Source of the DNA: Fidelibacterota bacterium UBA2125
GTDB taxonomy: Bacteria > Fidelibacterota > Marinisomatia > Marinisomatales > S15-B10
Direction: 5' to 3'
Length of the DNA: 32,309 bases
Assembly: GCA_002329125.1 (NCBI GenBank)
Contig: DCXX01000014.1
Span: 1-32,309, forward strand
A program made the position numbers and the translations under genes. Within the stretch, counting starts at the first letter, position 1; each line of letters opens with the position of its first letter. A model generated the notes under the pieces. The model was not told where the DNA came from. It saw only the letters and a program-made list of their open reading frames with translations, and did not search any database. Shown one piece after another: positions 16,451 through 24,502 of the stretch.

Positions 16451-17579
16451 TTTGGTAATGTCTCCTCAATATTTCTTCAACCTCAGATCGGGTGAACTCT
16501 TTAGGCAACCTTTCCCCATTTTTCAGCATTTCACGAACTTTGGACCCACTCAGAAAAATCTTTTCGTGATCCATGGCCCTGGACGTTTTTGTGGTAGCCA
16601 TAGAGTTGGTCCGCTTACAGTAAAACGCATGTTCGAAGAAAAGCGGTTGAATTCCCAGTTCCTTTGGAGTGAATTGATCGAAGATTTTCTGTGCATCATA
16701 AGTACTGTAATAGTCACCGACTCCGGCATGATCCCGCCCTACAATGAAATGGGTACAGCCATAGTTTTTTCTGGTGATGGCGTGGAAAATGGCCTCTCGA
16801 GGACCGGCGTACCGCATAAAGGCAGGATAGACAGAAAGAACGGTATGGCGGTGCGGGAAATAATTGTCAATAATAGCTTCATAACACTCCATCCGAATTT
16901 CCGCCGGTATGTCATCACCTTTCGTCTCGCCAACGATGGGATGGATCAGCAGACCGTCCACAAATTCGAGAGCACACTTAGTAAGGTATTCATGAGCACG
17001 ATGTATGGGATTTCGTGTTTGGAAACCTACCACTGTTTTCCATCCCTTTTTGTCAAACAGCTGCCTTAATTCAGCAGGTGAATGCCGGTACTGAGAAAAT
17101 CTGCCGTGATGAGGAACTTTATTTGCTTCTACTTCACCGGCAAGGTACCAATTACCCTGCTTCTGAAGCGCAGCTACACCGGGATGGGCTGTGTCACTTG
17201 TGAGGAAAACCGTTTCAGCTTCTTTCTCTTTGTCAGCTTTATAGATGTCTTCAATTGTGATTCTTCCCAAAATTTCACCGCTGCTGCCCTCCAGTACAGC
17301 CTCACCAAATGATTTTAGATGCTCCGCCAATGCATCCTCCACAGGTAAAACGATGGGAAGAGACCAGATCAAACCGTTGCAGAGTCTCATTTCTTTGAGT
17401 ACAGACTGATAATCATCGGCACCCATAAAGCCACTCAGGGGGCTTAAGGCACCAGTCGCGAGCATTTCAAAATCTGCCTGTCCCCTCTGCGAGAGCGTGA
17501 CGACTGGCAAATCAGAATTCACCTCTTGGGGTGCTTCCGCTTGAAGATCAATTAATATTTCGCCGTGAGGGATACTCAT
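16443..17579 (-). CDS. sat: Sulfate adenylyltransferase (ATP sulfurylase, single-subunit type)
   Basis: A 378-residue ATP sulfurylase that makes APS and pyrophosphate from ATP and sulfate. The nucleotide-binding motifs are QTRNPIHRAHE (187-197) and VGRDHAGVGDYYSTYDAQ further on. The N-terminal PUA-like domain shows GALSPLSGFMGADDY (43-57). This is the Sat type, not the CysD/CysN type. The last bases overlap cysC, and the upstream neighbour is the YfhO-like gene 43 nt away. In some organisms Sat serves sulfate reduction for energy, but the adjoining APS kinase points to PAPS formation here. Confidence 0.96.
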   Translation of the reverse strand: MSIPHGEILIDLQAEAPQEVNSDLPVVTLSQRGQADFEMLATGALSPLSGFMGADDYQSVLKEMRLCNGLIWSLPIVLPVEDALAEHLKSFGEAVLEGSSGEILGRITIEDIYKADKEKEAETVFLTSDTAHPGVAALQKQGNWYLAGEVEANKVPHHGRFSQYRHSPAELRQLFDKKGWKTVVGFQTRNPIHRAHEYLTKCALEFVDGLLIHPIVGETKGDDIPAEIRMECYEAIIDNYFPHRHTVLSVYPAFMRYAGPREAIFHAITRKNYGCTHFIVGRDHAGVGDYYSTYDAQKIFDQFTPKELGIQPLFFEHAFYCKRTNSMATTKTSRAMDHEKIFLSGSKVREMLKNGERLPKEFTRSEVEEILRRHYQNG

Positions 17580-17622
17580 CTGTTTATTGATAAATAATGG
17601 CCGGAAAATTACAAAGCCGAAG

Positions 17623-20013
17623 TCAACTCTTCATATCTTGCTTTTTGATTCGTAACCGAGCGGTGAGGTCAACAATATCACTGCGATATTGAACCGACAG
17701 CACAGTAGCGATCAACACCATGCTAAAAAGAGAGATCAATCGCGCAATACTATAGGCAGAATCGTCAACCGAGAAGTTAACGGTGTGGCTTCCGGTGGGA
17801 ATCTGAACACCTCTGAGAACATGGTTAGTACGATATATCTCAGTCTCCACACCATCCACATGAACTCTCCAGCCCGGACCATAATAATTTTCGGAAAGGA
17901 CAAGAAAACCGTCACCCGCTATCTCCGTTTGTAAAACAATTTCATTTTCAGAATGTTTTGTCACCATTACCGTCCCGACCTCCATTTTGAGTCCGGGTTC
18001 ACCTCTATAGTTTAGCACATGGGCTGTCGAGACTGGATTGAATTCCGGTTTCAGGATAGAAGCGAGGGACTCCTGCGGACTTTCGACTGAATTAACCTCT
18101 CTTACAAACCATGCCTTCGGAAGGACATTCCTGTTCTCGTACACCTTGAGCTGATCCTGGAAAGCAAGACGAAATCGAGGGTCGTTCATGGTCCGCTGGG
18201 TAATCACATATTTCACATTGAGCATATTTTGGATCGCTTCACTGTTCAGCGCCTTGGCATCCAGTAAATCCTGGTATGACCTCAACTTCACTGGGCGATA
18301 ACCGCCCACAGTGGACAAACCAAAATAGGCGTACCAGTTGGTGTTGAACTGCTCCACGGGAAGTATTCTGTGAAGACCCCTGTCCTCAAGCAAAAACTGA
18401 ACTTCCTTAGTTTGAAAGTAACCTGCATTAATAGCCCGTTCTGATTTCAGGTGAATAAATTCACTGTTTACTACCCACAGGTCGATGACGGTAATGGATA
18501 CGAAAACTAACCCTAGAAAAAACGGCTTAACAGTCCCTTTGAAAGCGAACCATAAAACAGTTAATCCCATTCCGGATAAAACAAAAGTCAGCAGTACTCC
18601 TTTCTGAAACAAACTGATCCTTACCCCCTTCAGTTGGGCCAAAGCCGCCGGCTGGTACCTGTTAGCCTCCCCAAGTTTTGAGAAAGAAAATAGTTCAGAA
18701 CCAAAAACCAGAAAAAGCAGAGATAGCCCTACAACCGTACCAAAGACCATAACAGTTCTTTTATTTATTATCTCGAACTGGTCACTCCTCGATTCCAATG
18801 CTTTACAAATATGGTGAAGCGTTGCCGCCGCGAGAAAAGAGAGTGTAAACGGCAGTAAAATATAGATCATTGAAGGAACCCGAAAACGACCAAACATGGG
18901 TGCAAACTTGTAGAGTGGCCAAAAGAGTACAGGAAAATGTTCACCAAATCCAATAATCAGAATAATAACTGACGCGACACCCATGGAGACGATTTCACTC
19001 TCTGGCTTTCTGATGAGAAAACCTACAACAGCCAACACCAGAACCATCAGACCCATGTAGTGGGTGGACTGGGTAAATGGCATATAGCCCCAGTAGGCTT
19101 GGGAGTTCAGATCGCGAGTGGGAAAGTTCTGTAACCCGTAGAAGTATGGATAAAGAAACGAAATAGTTTCATTAGGATGAAAAGACCACTGCGTGGCATA
19201 CTCCCAACTAGTCCCCTTTTTTGCTTCTCCCTCTGCATCCAGTGTTGAGGTGGCGCCGCGGGTGGAATATTCCTGAAACTGGTAGATGGGTAGATATGGA
19301 TCGACCACAAGAAAACCGCTGATGACAATAGCTCCAGCCATAAGCCCGATACTCAGTCCGGATTTTTTCAGATCAAACTGTTTTAGCCGAAAGGCTGATC
19401 CCCCTCGCCAGAGCCAGAAAAAAACAACAAGCATCCAGGTATAGTAAACAATCTGAACATGCTTTGTCCAGAGTTGAAATGCCGTTAATACAGCCAACAG
19501 TAAAGCTGATCTCAATTCTTGTTTCTCCATCACTTTTTCCGCAAACAGGAGTACAAGCGGGATAAAAGCGATGGCATACATTTTTGCTGGATGGCCTGCG
19601 TTGATTAATCCAAATAGGTAAGGCGATAGCGACAATGAAAGCGATCCAAAGAAGCTTGCTATCTCTGAAATTCCTTTCCATCGCAAATAAGCGTGCATAC
19701 CGATACCAGCAATTATAAAATGGATCCAGTATCTCAATCCCCAGCCAATGCCCAGAAAATCAAATATCTTTCTGAATGGGTCAGCCGGTGCATAGATAAA
19801 ACCGCCGTATGAGGGCATACCTCCAAAGAGATGGGGATACCATTGAGGCATGTCGTCATTTCGGGACTTGTAATCCTCGGCCCAACGATCCAGTGGCATC
19901 CTATGAAACATGTCCGCCGATTCCGGAAGCTTTTTCGAAAGGATCATCTCCTGGAGAAAAACAAAACTCACTAAAGCCAATGTGAGGAAAACTATATTGC
20001 TATTAAGTTTCAG
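17623..20013 (-). CDS. YfhO-like polytopic membrane protein (possible GT-C type glycosyltransferase)
   Basis: About 796 residues with roughly 12 hydrophobic segments spread along the chain. An early periplasmic-type loop carries MPQWYPHLFGGMPSYG, and the soluble C-terminal region has NYYGPGWRVHVDG. This layout matches the YfhO family, which is thought to transfer sugars to envelope polymers such as teichoic acids; direct function here is unproven. The minus-strand frame runs upstream of the TTG at 19980 to a CTG at 20013, which overlaps the TGA of the preceding gene and has GAGAGGAG 6 nt upstream. That start restores a longer first transmembrane segment. It sits between sat and a GT-A-like gene. 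Confidence 0.8.
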   Translation of the reverse strand: MKLNSNIVFLTLALVSFVFLQEMILSKKLPESADMFHRMPLDRWAEDYKSRNDDMPQWYPHLFGGMPSYGGFIYAPADPFRKIFDFLGIGWGLRYWIHFIIAGIGMHAYLRWKGISEIASFFGSLSLSLSPYLFGLINAGHPAKMYAIAFIPLVLLFAEKVMEKQELRSALLLAVLTAFQLWTKHVQIVYYTWMLVVFFWLWRGGSAFRLKQFDLKKSGLSIGLMAGAIVISGFLVVDPYLPIYQFQEYSTRGATSTLDAEGEAKKGTSWEYATQWSFHPNETISFLYPYFYGLQNFPTRDLNSQAYWGYMPFTQSTHYMGLMVLVLAVVGFLIRKPESEIVSMGVASVIILIIGFGEHFPVLFWPLYKFAPMFGRFRVPSMIYILLPFTLSFLAAATLHHICKALESRSDQFEIINKRTVMVFGTVVGLSLLFLVFGSELFSFSKLGEANRYQPAALAQLKGVRISLFQKGVLLTFVLSGMGLTVLWFAFKGTVKPFFLGLVFVSITVIDLWVVNSEFIHLKSERAINAGYFQTKEVQFLLEDRGLHRILPVEQFNTNWYAYFGLSTVGGYRPVKLRSYQDLLDAKALNSEAIQNMLNVKYVITQRTMNDPRFRLAFQDQLKVYENRNVLPKAWFVREVNSVESPQESLASILKPEFNPVSTAHVLNYRGEPGLKMEVGTVMVTKHSENEIVLQTEIAGDGFLVLSENYYGPGWRVHVDGVETEIYRTNHVLRGVQIPTGSHTVNFSVDDSAYSIARLISLFSMVLIATVLSVQYRSDIVDLTARLRIKKQDMKS

Positions 20014-20894
20014 TTGAGGCTCCTCTCAACCTGCTCCACAGCCGAAACCCAGGCATTCAGGTCGCCGCTTTTCTCAGTCCGATAATAGGATATACCAGAG
20101 GAGTACATGTGACTCATAAAAGGTTCACTGCTATAAAAAAACAGTTCAAAGTTCCGGGCAAGTTCTACCATGGGTTCGGGAAGTTCTGATGAATAGGGTG
20201 CCTCAAAAACAATAGATGCGTCCCCCCTCTCTTTCGCCGCTTTTACCAAACGCCAACCAGTGTCGGGAGATGTAATCCCTGTCATGGCCTCCAGTCCCGA
20301 AGTCACGGTTCTCATCAACCTGCTTTTCTCCAGTCTTGGTCTTGTGGCAAATCTGAAAAGTCTCACAAATTTCCTCACGAAAAAATTCCATATTCGACGC
20401 CACAAAGGAGGAAAGGGATGCCAGCTTTTCCCCTCCCTTGTAAACCATTCTGTACTAGCAAAAATAAAAACCACACTGGGAAAATTATGTACCTTTCCCA
20501 GTTTCCATTTGGGGTAAGGAGCCCCAACTGCGCTTTTCCCGGATTCGATTTTAGATTGGCAAAAACTGTCCCAACCTTCCTTGAAAATGTGGATATCTGG
20601 GTCGATGACCAGTGTGAAGTACGTTTCCAATTTCGACATGGCCACATCAAGAGCTGATGCATGGGCTACGGAGCGTTGCTTTGACTCAGATTCATTGTAT
20701 AGAATAGTTAAAGAAGGCACATCTGAAAGCACCTCTTTCAGTTCCATATCAGTTCCATTCGTATTATCAATAATCGTGAAGGTGAGTGTTTCGGGATTTT
20801 CCGCCTTATCTAGAAGATTGTTCACCAGTCTTTTTATATGCCCCGATGAATACCAGCTGACAGAAACAACATTGATTGCTTTTATCTCCGTCAT
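20010..20894 (-). CDS. GT2-like glycosyltransferase (GT-A fold) of unknown specificity
   Basis: About 294 residues. The start INVVSVSWYSSGHIKRLVNNLL with IIDNTNG looks like the nucleotide-sugar-binding start of family 2 glycosyltransferases, and VIDPDIHIF supplies a DxD-like metal site. A basic stretch rich in aromatic residues in the middle (roughly 165-195) may touch the membrane. No transmembrane segment is clear. The C-terminal half is unlike well-known GT2 subfamilies, so the sugar and acceptor are unknown. The ATG at 20894 is the simplest start, 5 nt after the sulfotransferase stop. A TTG at 20903 that overlaps that stop is also possible. Its end overlaps the probable start of the YfhO-like gene. 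Confidence 0.72.
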   Translation of the reverse strand: MTEIKAINVVSVSWYSSGHIKRLVNNLLDKAENPETLTFTIIDNTNGTDMELKEVLSDVPSLTILYNESESKQRSVAHASALDVAMSKLETYFTLVIDPDIHIFKEGWDSFCQSKIESGKSAVGAPYPKWKLGKVHNFPSVVFIFASTEWFTREGKSWHPFPPLWRRIWNFFVRKFVRLFRFATRPRLEKSRLMRTVTSGLEAMTGITSPDTGWRLVKAAKERGDASIVFEAPYSSELPEPMVELARNFELFFYSSEPFMSHMYSSGISYYRTEKSGDLNAWVSAVEQVERSLN

Positions 20895-20899
20895 GGGAC

Positions 20900-21634
20900 T
20901 CAAACGGAAGAGAGGGAGCGGAGTTTCTCAGACAGGGCGGTCACCTCTCCACTCAATGTAACTTTAGCTGAGAGTTCACTTCGATTGAGATCAGGATCGA
21001 TAAATCTGCCAACCACAGAATCGTCGAATGCCTTGCCAAGAAACTGGAAAAGTTTACTGCAAACCGAATGGGAGTCATTCAGCATATTTTCGTAAGAAAA
21101 GTGAAACCTCGGAACAGGAAATTGCTCCAGCGATATCAAGGCCCGTTCATGATATAGGCGCCAAAGCATAAGGCCATTATCAATGTGGAGTTCGTTCCGT
21201 TTTCTCAAAGATTCAGCAACAGCTGATGCACTCCGTGTGGTAAAAACAACTTTCGTATTCTCTAGCAGTCCTTTCTCTTCAAACAGTGTCAACCATTCTG
21301 AAAGCGTCAGGCATGTGCGGGGATCTTTCCATCCCCAATCAGTATTCTCAGAAACCTGTTTTTCCGTCAGCTTTCCCATTTTTGCTACAGTTCTGTCACT
21401 GGCATGAACAACTGGGATATCCATATCAAAAGATTTGACCTTGTAGCCAGCTTGCTTGAGAATTTGGTCATTGATTTTCCTAAAATCGTAATTCTCGTAA
21501 AATCCTTTGGGATTTTGCGGTAACGGTTTTGGTTTGAAAGTTTTTTCAGAACCCATGGCGATGCCATTTAGATGAAGGATCCCTGCTACGGCGGAGGTAC
21601 CGCTTCGATGCATGCCAATGACAATGACAATCAA
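20900..21634 (-). CDS. Sulfotransferase family protein
   Basis: A 244-residue soluble protein with the PAPS-binding layout of sulfotransferases. The 5'-phosphosulfate loop is GMHRSGTSAVAG (7-18), WGWKDPRTCLTL follows in the middle, and the 3'-phosphate region is VVFTTRSASAVAESLRKRN, with the expected arginine and serine. Bacterial proteins of this kind sulfate glycans, lipids or nodulation factors; some homologues are untested. The start is TTG at 21634, supported by AAAGGAGG 5 nt upstream and a TTGA overlap with the methyltransferase stop. sat and cysC, which make PAPS, lie two genes downstream. That makes a real sulfotransferase role plausible. The acceptor is unknown, most likely a surface glycan given its neighbours. 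Confidence 0.85.
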   Translation of the reverse strand: MIVIVIGMHRSGTSAVAGILHLNGIAMGSEKTFKPKPLPQNPKGFYENYDFRKINDQILKQAGYKVKSFDMDIPVVHASDRTVAKMGKLTEKQVSENTDWGWKDPRTCLTLSEWLTLFEEKGLLENTKVVFTTRSASAVAESLRKRNELHIDNGLMLWRLYHERALISLEQFPVPRFHFSYENMLNDSHSVCSKLFQFLGKAFDDSVVGRFIDPDLNRSELSAKVTLSGEVTALSEKLRSLSSV

Positions 21635-22485
21635 TCGTTCCTCCTTTTCATAAGCACGTAGAGGGCGCCGTTCGTGAGCACTTCCCTAAATCCCGGCAGG
21701 CCAGCCAGTGGATTCCCCAGTGCCGGAAAGTGAAATCGAAAACGATACGTGGGTCGTGAAAAAAAGAGACCCCGCCTCAATATCTTGAATCCGGCTTCCC
21801 TAATGAAACACTCCATCCTGTGTACCGAGATCCTTGTCAACTTTGTAGCTATTAGATAGTCAATGCCTGTTTCCGGGTGCCCTATCATCCTGAGATAAGC
21901 TGAATAGAGAGAGTTCGGTAACAAATGGATATACGGGATCTTTCCCAGAAAGTTTTTGACTGTCTGCTGGTGACCGGCATAAGGACTGTAACGTGGCGGG
22001 AATGAAATAAAAAGGTGCCCATCTTCTGAAAGGAGATTGAACACATTACTGAGGGCAGAAAGTTTGTCTTCAATATGTTCAATGACATCACGAATAACAA
22101 TAACATCGAATTCTTCTGCCAATGACTCTTTATACGAATCAGGGTTGCAAATATCACCCTTTACCAACTTTATCTCCGAAGTATCGTTTAAAAGCTTGGA
22201 GTGGGAAAACCGCAAAGGAGAAAGCTCCATGCCCGTACAGAGAGCACCCAACTCGTGGAAAAATTTTAACAAACCCGCCTCGGCAGAACCCACTTCAAGA
22301 ATTCTTTTCCCGATGTAGTCTTCAATACCAATGTAGTTTGCGAGAAAATTTCCACCGTACCAATACTGTTCACGGTAGGCCCGCATACTTCTGTCATTGA
22401 TATCCTTTGCCGATTGAGGTTTCTCTCTCTCCGCTTCCCGCTTCAGAAGGGTTAAATGTGGAGGCAATTGTGAACCCTGTTCCAT
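21631..22485 (-). CDS. SAM-dependent methyltransferase (class I)
   Basis: About 284 residues. Motif I is ILEVGSAEAGLLKFF, followed by the acidic GMELSP, and a post-motif segment FDVIVIRDVIEHIEDKLSALSN, which is typical of class I methyltransferases. The C-terminal part includes a membrane-friendly region with FSRPTYRFRFHFPALGNPL, suggesting a lipid or glycolipid acceptor, but this is inference. The frame stays open to 22557, inside the preceding glycosyltransferase gene; the ATG at 22485 removes that overlap and leaves a 4-nt gap. The gene lies inside a glycosyltransferase/sulfotransferase cluster, so a methylated sugar or lipid-linked glycan is the likely product. The target atom cannot be named. 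Confidence 0.85.
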   Translation of the reverse strand: MEQGSQLPPHLTLLKREAEREKPQSAKDINDRSMRAYREQYWYGGNFLANYIGIEDYIGKRILEVGSAEAGLLKFFHELGALCTGMELSPLRFSHSKLLNDTSEIKLVKGDICNPDSYKESLAEEFDVIVIRDVIEHIEDKLSALSNVFNLLSEDGHLFISFPPRYSPYAGHQQTVKNFLGKIPYIHLLPNSLYSAYLRMIGHPETGIDYLIATKLTRISVHRMECFIREAGFKILRRGLFFSRPTYRFRFHFPALGNPLAGLPGFREVLTNGALYVLMKRRND

Positions 22486-22489
22486 GCGT

Positions 22490-23503
22490 TTAGTAATACT
22501 TTTTTCGAAACCCCGTCCACACCTTCTGTCGGAGGATAAAGCGAAAGACAAAGGCAACGATAAACCCTAAACCATAACCGAACACCTGAATTGGAATTAC
22601 CGCCAGAAGTGTGAAAAATATTTTCAAATCTTTAAGCTTCCATGCACCAGCACCGGCCAGGAACAGAAAAAATCCAAAACCGAGTTCAAAAAATGAACCA
22701 TACTTAATGGGATCAATGAAAAAACCGACTGTTATTATACTTGCTATAACGGTAATTACAGCTGGAAAGAAATGAAGCGGCTCCAGCATCTTGGAATCGA
22801 CTTTACCGAGATTGATCCGAGCTACACCCCAGTTGAACACCTGCCTGAAAAACTTCTTTAAAGTGGTCCTGCGGCGATGATAGACAATAGCCTCCGGTAA
22901 ATAAGTCACTTTTGCACCGCTCTTATGTATTCGGTTGCTCAGTTCAATATCCTGGCCGTGCCGGAGAGATCCGAAACCGCCAACCTTTTTATAGAGAGAT
23001 TGGGTCATCCCCATGTTGTGACTCCTAGGATAGAATTTGGCCAGGGGACGAACGCTGTGTCCCCTGAGCCCACCCGTAGTGAGAAATGACGTCATACTGA
23101 AATCGATGGCCCGCTGAAGAGTAGTGAAATCTCCCTTGGAAGCATCGGGGCCACCAAAAGCATCAAAAACTTCCCTCTCAAAAGAATCGAGAATGATCTC
23201 TAGCCATCGGGGATCTGCTTCACAATCCGAATCGATAAAAACATATAGTTCGCCTTTCGCTTTCTCTATTCCCTGATTTCGTGCAGAACCGGGGCCCGCA
23301 TTCTCCTGTTTCACAAACTTCAAGTTGAAGTTTAAGTTTGGAATCATAGCTTCAATAATATCAATAGTTTGATCCGTTGATCCATCATCCACAATCACCA
23401 TCTCGAACCTGTCCGAAGCCACTGTCTGTTTTGCAATGGATTCAAGGAGGTGAGGAATTTCATCTGCACGGTTGTATGTTGGTGTAATGATGCTGATTAA
23501 CAC
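22490..23503 (-). CDS. GT2 family glycosyltransferase with C-terminal membrane segments
   Basis: A 337-residue enzyme. The N-terminal GT-A domain shows ISIITPTYNRADEI (3-16), IVDDGSTDQT, ENAGPGSARNQGIEKAKGE and the metal site FIDSDCE. GHGQDIEL-like sequence (RHGQDIELSNRI) supplies the catalytic acid region. Three hydrophobic segments fill the last 90 residues (about 247-265, 275-293 and 300-325), so the active site faces the cytoplasm at the inner membrane. The start is a GTG at 23503 without a clear ribosome site. It probably extends a lipid-linked glycan. The sugar donor is unknown. It lies 39 nt downstream of a related glycosyltransferase gene. Confidence 0.9.
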   Translation of the reverse strand: MLISIITPTYNRADEIPHLLESIAKQTVASDRFEMVIVDDGSTDQTIDIIEAMIPNLNFNLKFVKQENAGPGSARNQGIEKAKGELYVFIDSDCEADPRWLEIILDSFEREVFDAFGGPDASKGDFTTLQRAIDFSMTSFLTTGGLRGHSVRPLAKFYPRSHNMGMTQSLYKKVGGFGSLRHGQDIELSNRIHKSGAKVTYLPEAIVYHRRRTTLKKFFRQVFNWGVARINLGKVDSKMLEPLHFFPAVITVIASIITVGFFIDPIKYGSFFELGFGFFLFLAGAGAWKLKDLKIFFTLLAVIPIQVFGYGLGFIVAFVFRFILRQKVWTGFRKKYY

Positions 23504-23542
23504 GTCTGAAGATGAGGATGAAAAGGAAATTGTGACTAAACC

Positions 23543-24496
23543 TCAGGGAGTTGAACTGTCATAAAGCACAACTTCCCTGGCGGACTCACCGGTCTTGAAA
23601 GTGGACTGAGTAATCATTTCACCCAAAAGTCCGATAGAGATAAACTGAACGCCCAGAATCACCAGCAATACGCCAAAAACAAGCAGAGCAATATGCTTTG
23701 AAAAGGGTTCTCCCAGACCGTACTTCAAGTAAAGAACCCGGAGGTCCACACTGATTCCGACAAATAGGCTGATGAACCCGAAAAGACCAAACAGATGAAG
23801 TGGACGCCGGGTGTACCGGCTGAGGAAAAGTACAGTGAGGAGATCAAACATTCCCCTAAAGTACCGTTCTTTGCCAAACTTACTATCTCCGTACTGACGG
23901 GGCCGATGATTTACGACCATCTCAGTGACACGGAATCCCTTTTTCCCTGCCAGGACCGGAATATATCGGTGCATACCGCCGTAAATATCCAGTGATTTCA
24001 CAACATTGTACCGGAATGCCTTTAAACCACAATTGAAATCGTGAATGTAGATACCGGTTAAAAGACGTGTGGTAATATTGAACAGTCTTGATGGTAGACG
24101 CTTTGATAACGGATCTCGTCTCTCTTTTTTCCAGCCTGAAACCAAATCATAACCTTCCTGGAGTTTTTCCACCATAAGAGGAATTTCCATCGGATCATCC
24201 TGAAGATCAGCATCCAGGGTCACCACATAATCTGAGGAGATTCTTTTAAACGCTTCTGCCAGTGCAGCGGACTTCCCATAATTCCTGAGGAATCGGATGA
24301 GTCGAAGCTTATCATCGCTTTGGCGTCGATCTCTGAGATATTCGAAAGTACCATCACTGCTACCGTCGTCTACGCAGACAATTTCATAGTTGCAATTGGT
24401 ATCCATGACGGAATGGATCTCGTCCAGCAAGTGAGGGATCGATTCCCTTTCATTGAAGACCGGAATGACGATAGTGAGGCTAACTGATTCAGCCAA
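23543..24496 (-). CDS. Polyprenyl-phosphate glycosyltransferase, GT2 (DPM1/GtrB-like)
   Basis: A 317-residue enzyme resembling dolichol/undecaprenyl-phosphate mannosyl- or glucosyltransferases. The GT-A domain has IVIPVFNERESIP, CVDDGSSDGTFE, RNYGKSAALAEAF and the metal site TLDADLQDDP. The HDFNCGLKAFR and NHRPRQYGDSKFGKERYFRG motifs are diagnostic for this subfamily. Two C-terminal transmembrane segments (about 235-255 and 270-295) match GtrB/ArnC-type proteins. It would load a single sugar onto a lipid carrier that a GT-C enzyme, such as the YfhO-like protein, could use on the outer face of the membrane. The start is TTG at 24496, weakly supported, 6 nt after the TPR lipoprotein gene. Confidence 0.9.
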   Translation of the reverse strand: MAESVSLTIVIPVFNERESIPHLLDEIHSVMDTNCNYEIVCVDDGSSDGTFEYLRDRRQSDDKLRLIRFLRNYGKSAALAEAFKRISSDYVVTLDADLQDDPMEIPLMVEKLQEGYDLVSGWKKERRDPLSKRLPSRLFNITTRLLTGIYIHDFNCGLKAFRYNVVKSLDIYGGMHRYIPVLAGKKGFRVTEMVVNHRPRQYGDSKFGKERYFRGMFDLLTVLFLSRYTRRPLHLFGLFGFISLFVGISVDLRVLYLKYGLGEPFSKHIALLVFGVLLVILGVQFISIGLLGEMITQSTFKTGESAREVVLYDSSTP

Positions 24497-24502
24497 AAAG
24501 TG

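Noticed and set aside
16416..17069. Plus-strand open frame of 217 codons
   Set aside because: It is antisense to sat, which has all its catalytic motifs; the plus-strand translation looks random.
22486..22557. 24-codon upstream extension of the methyltransferase
   Set aside because: It is inside the glycosyltransferase gene and has no family similarity; the ATG at 22485 fits better.
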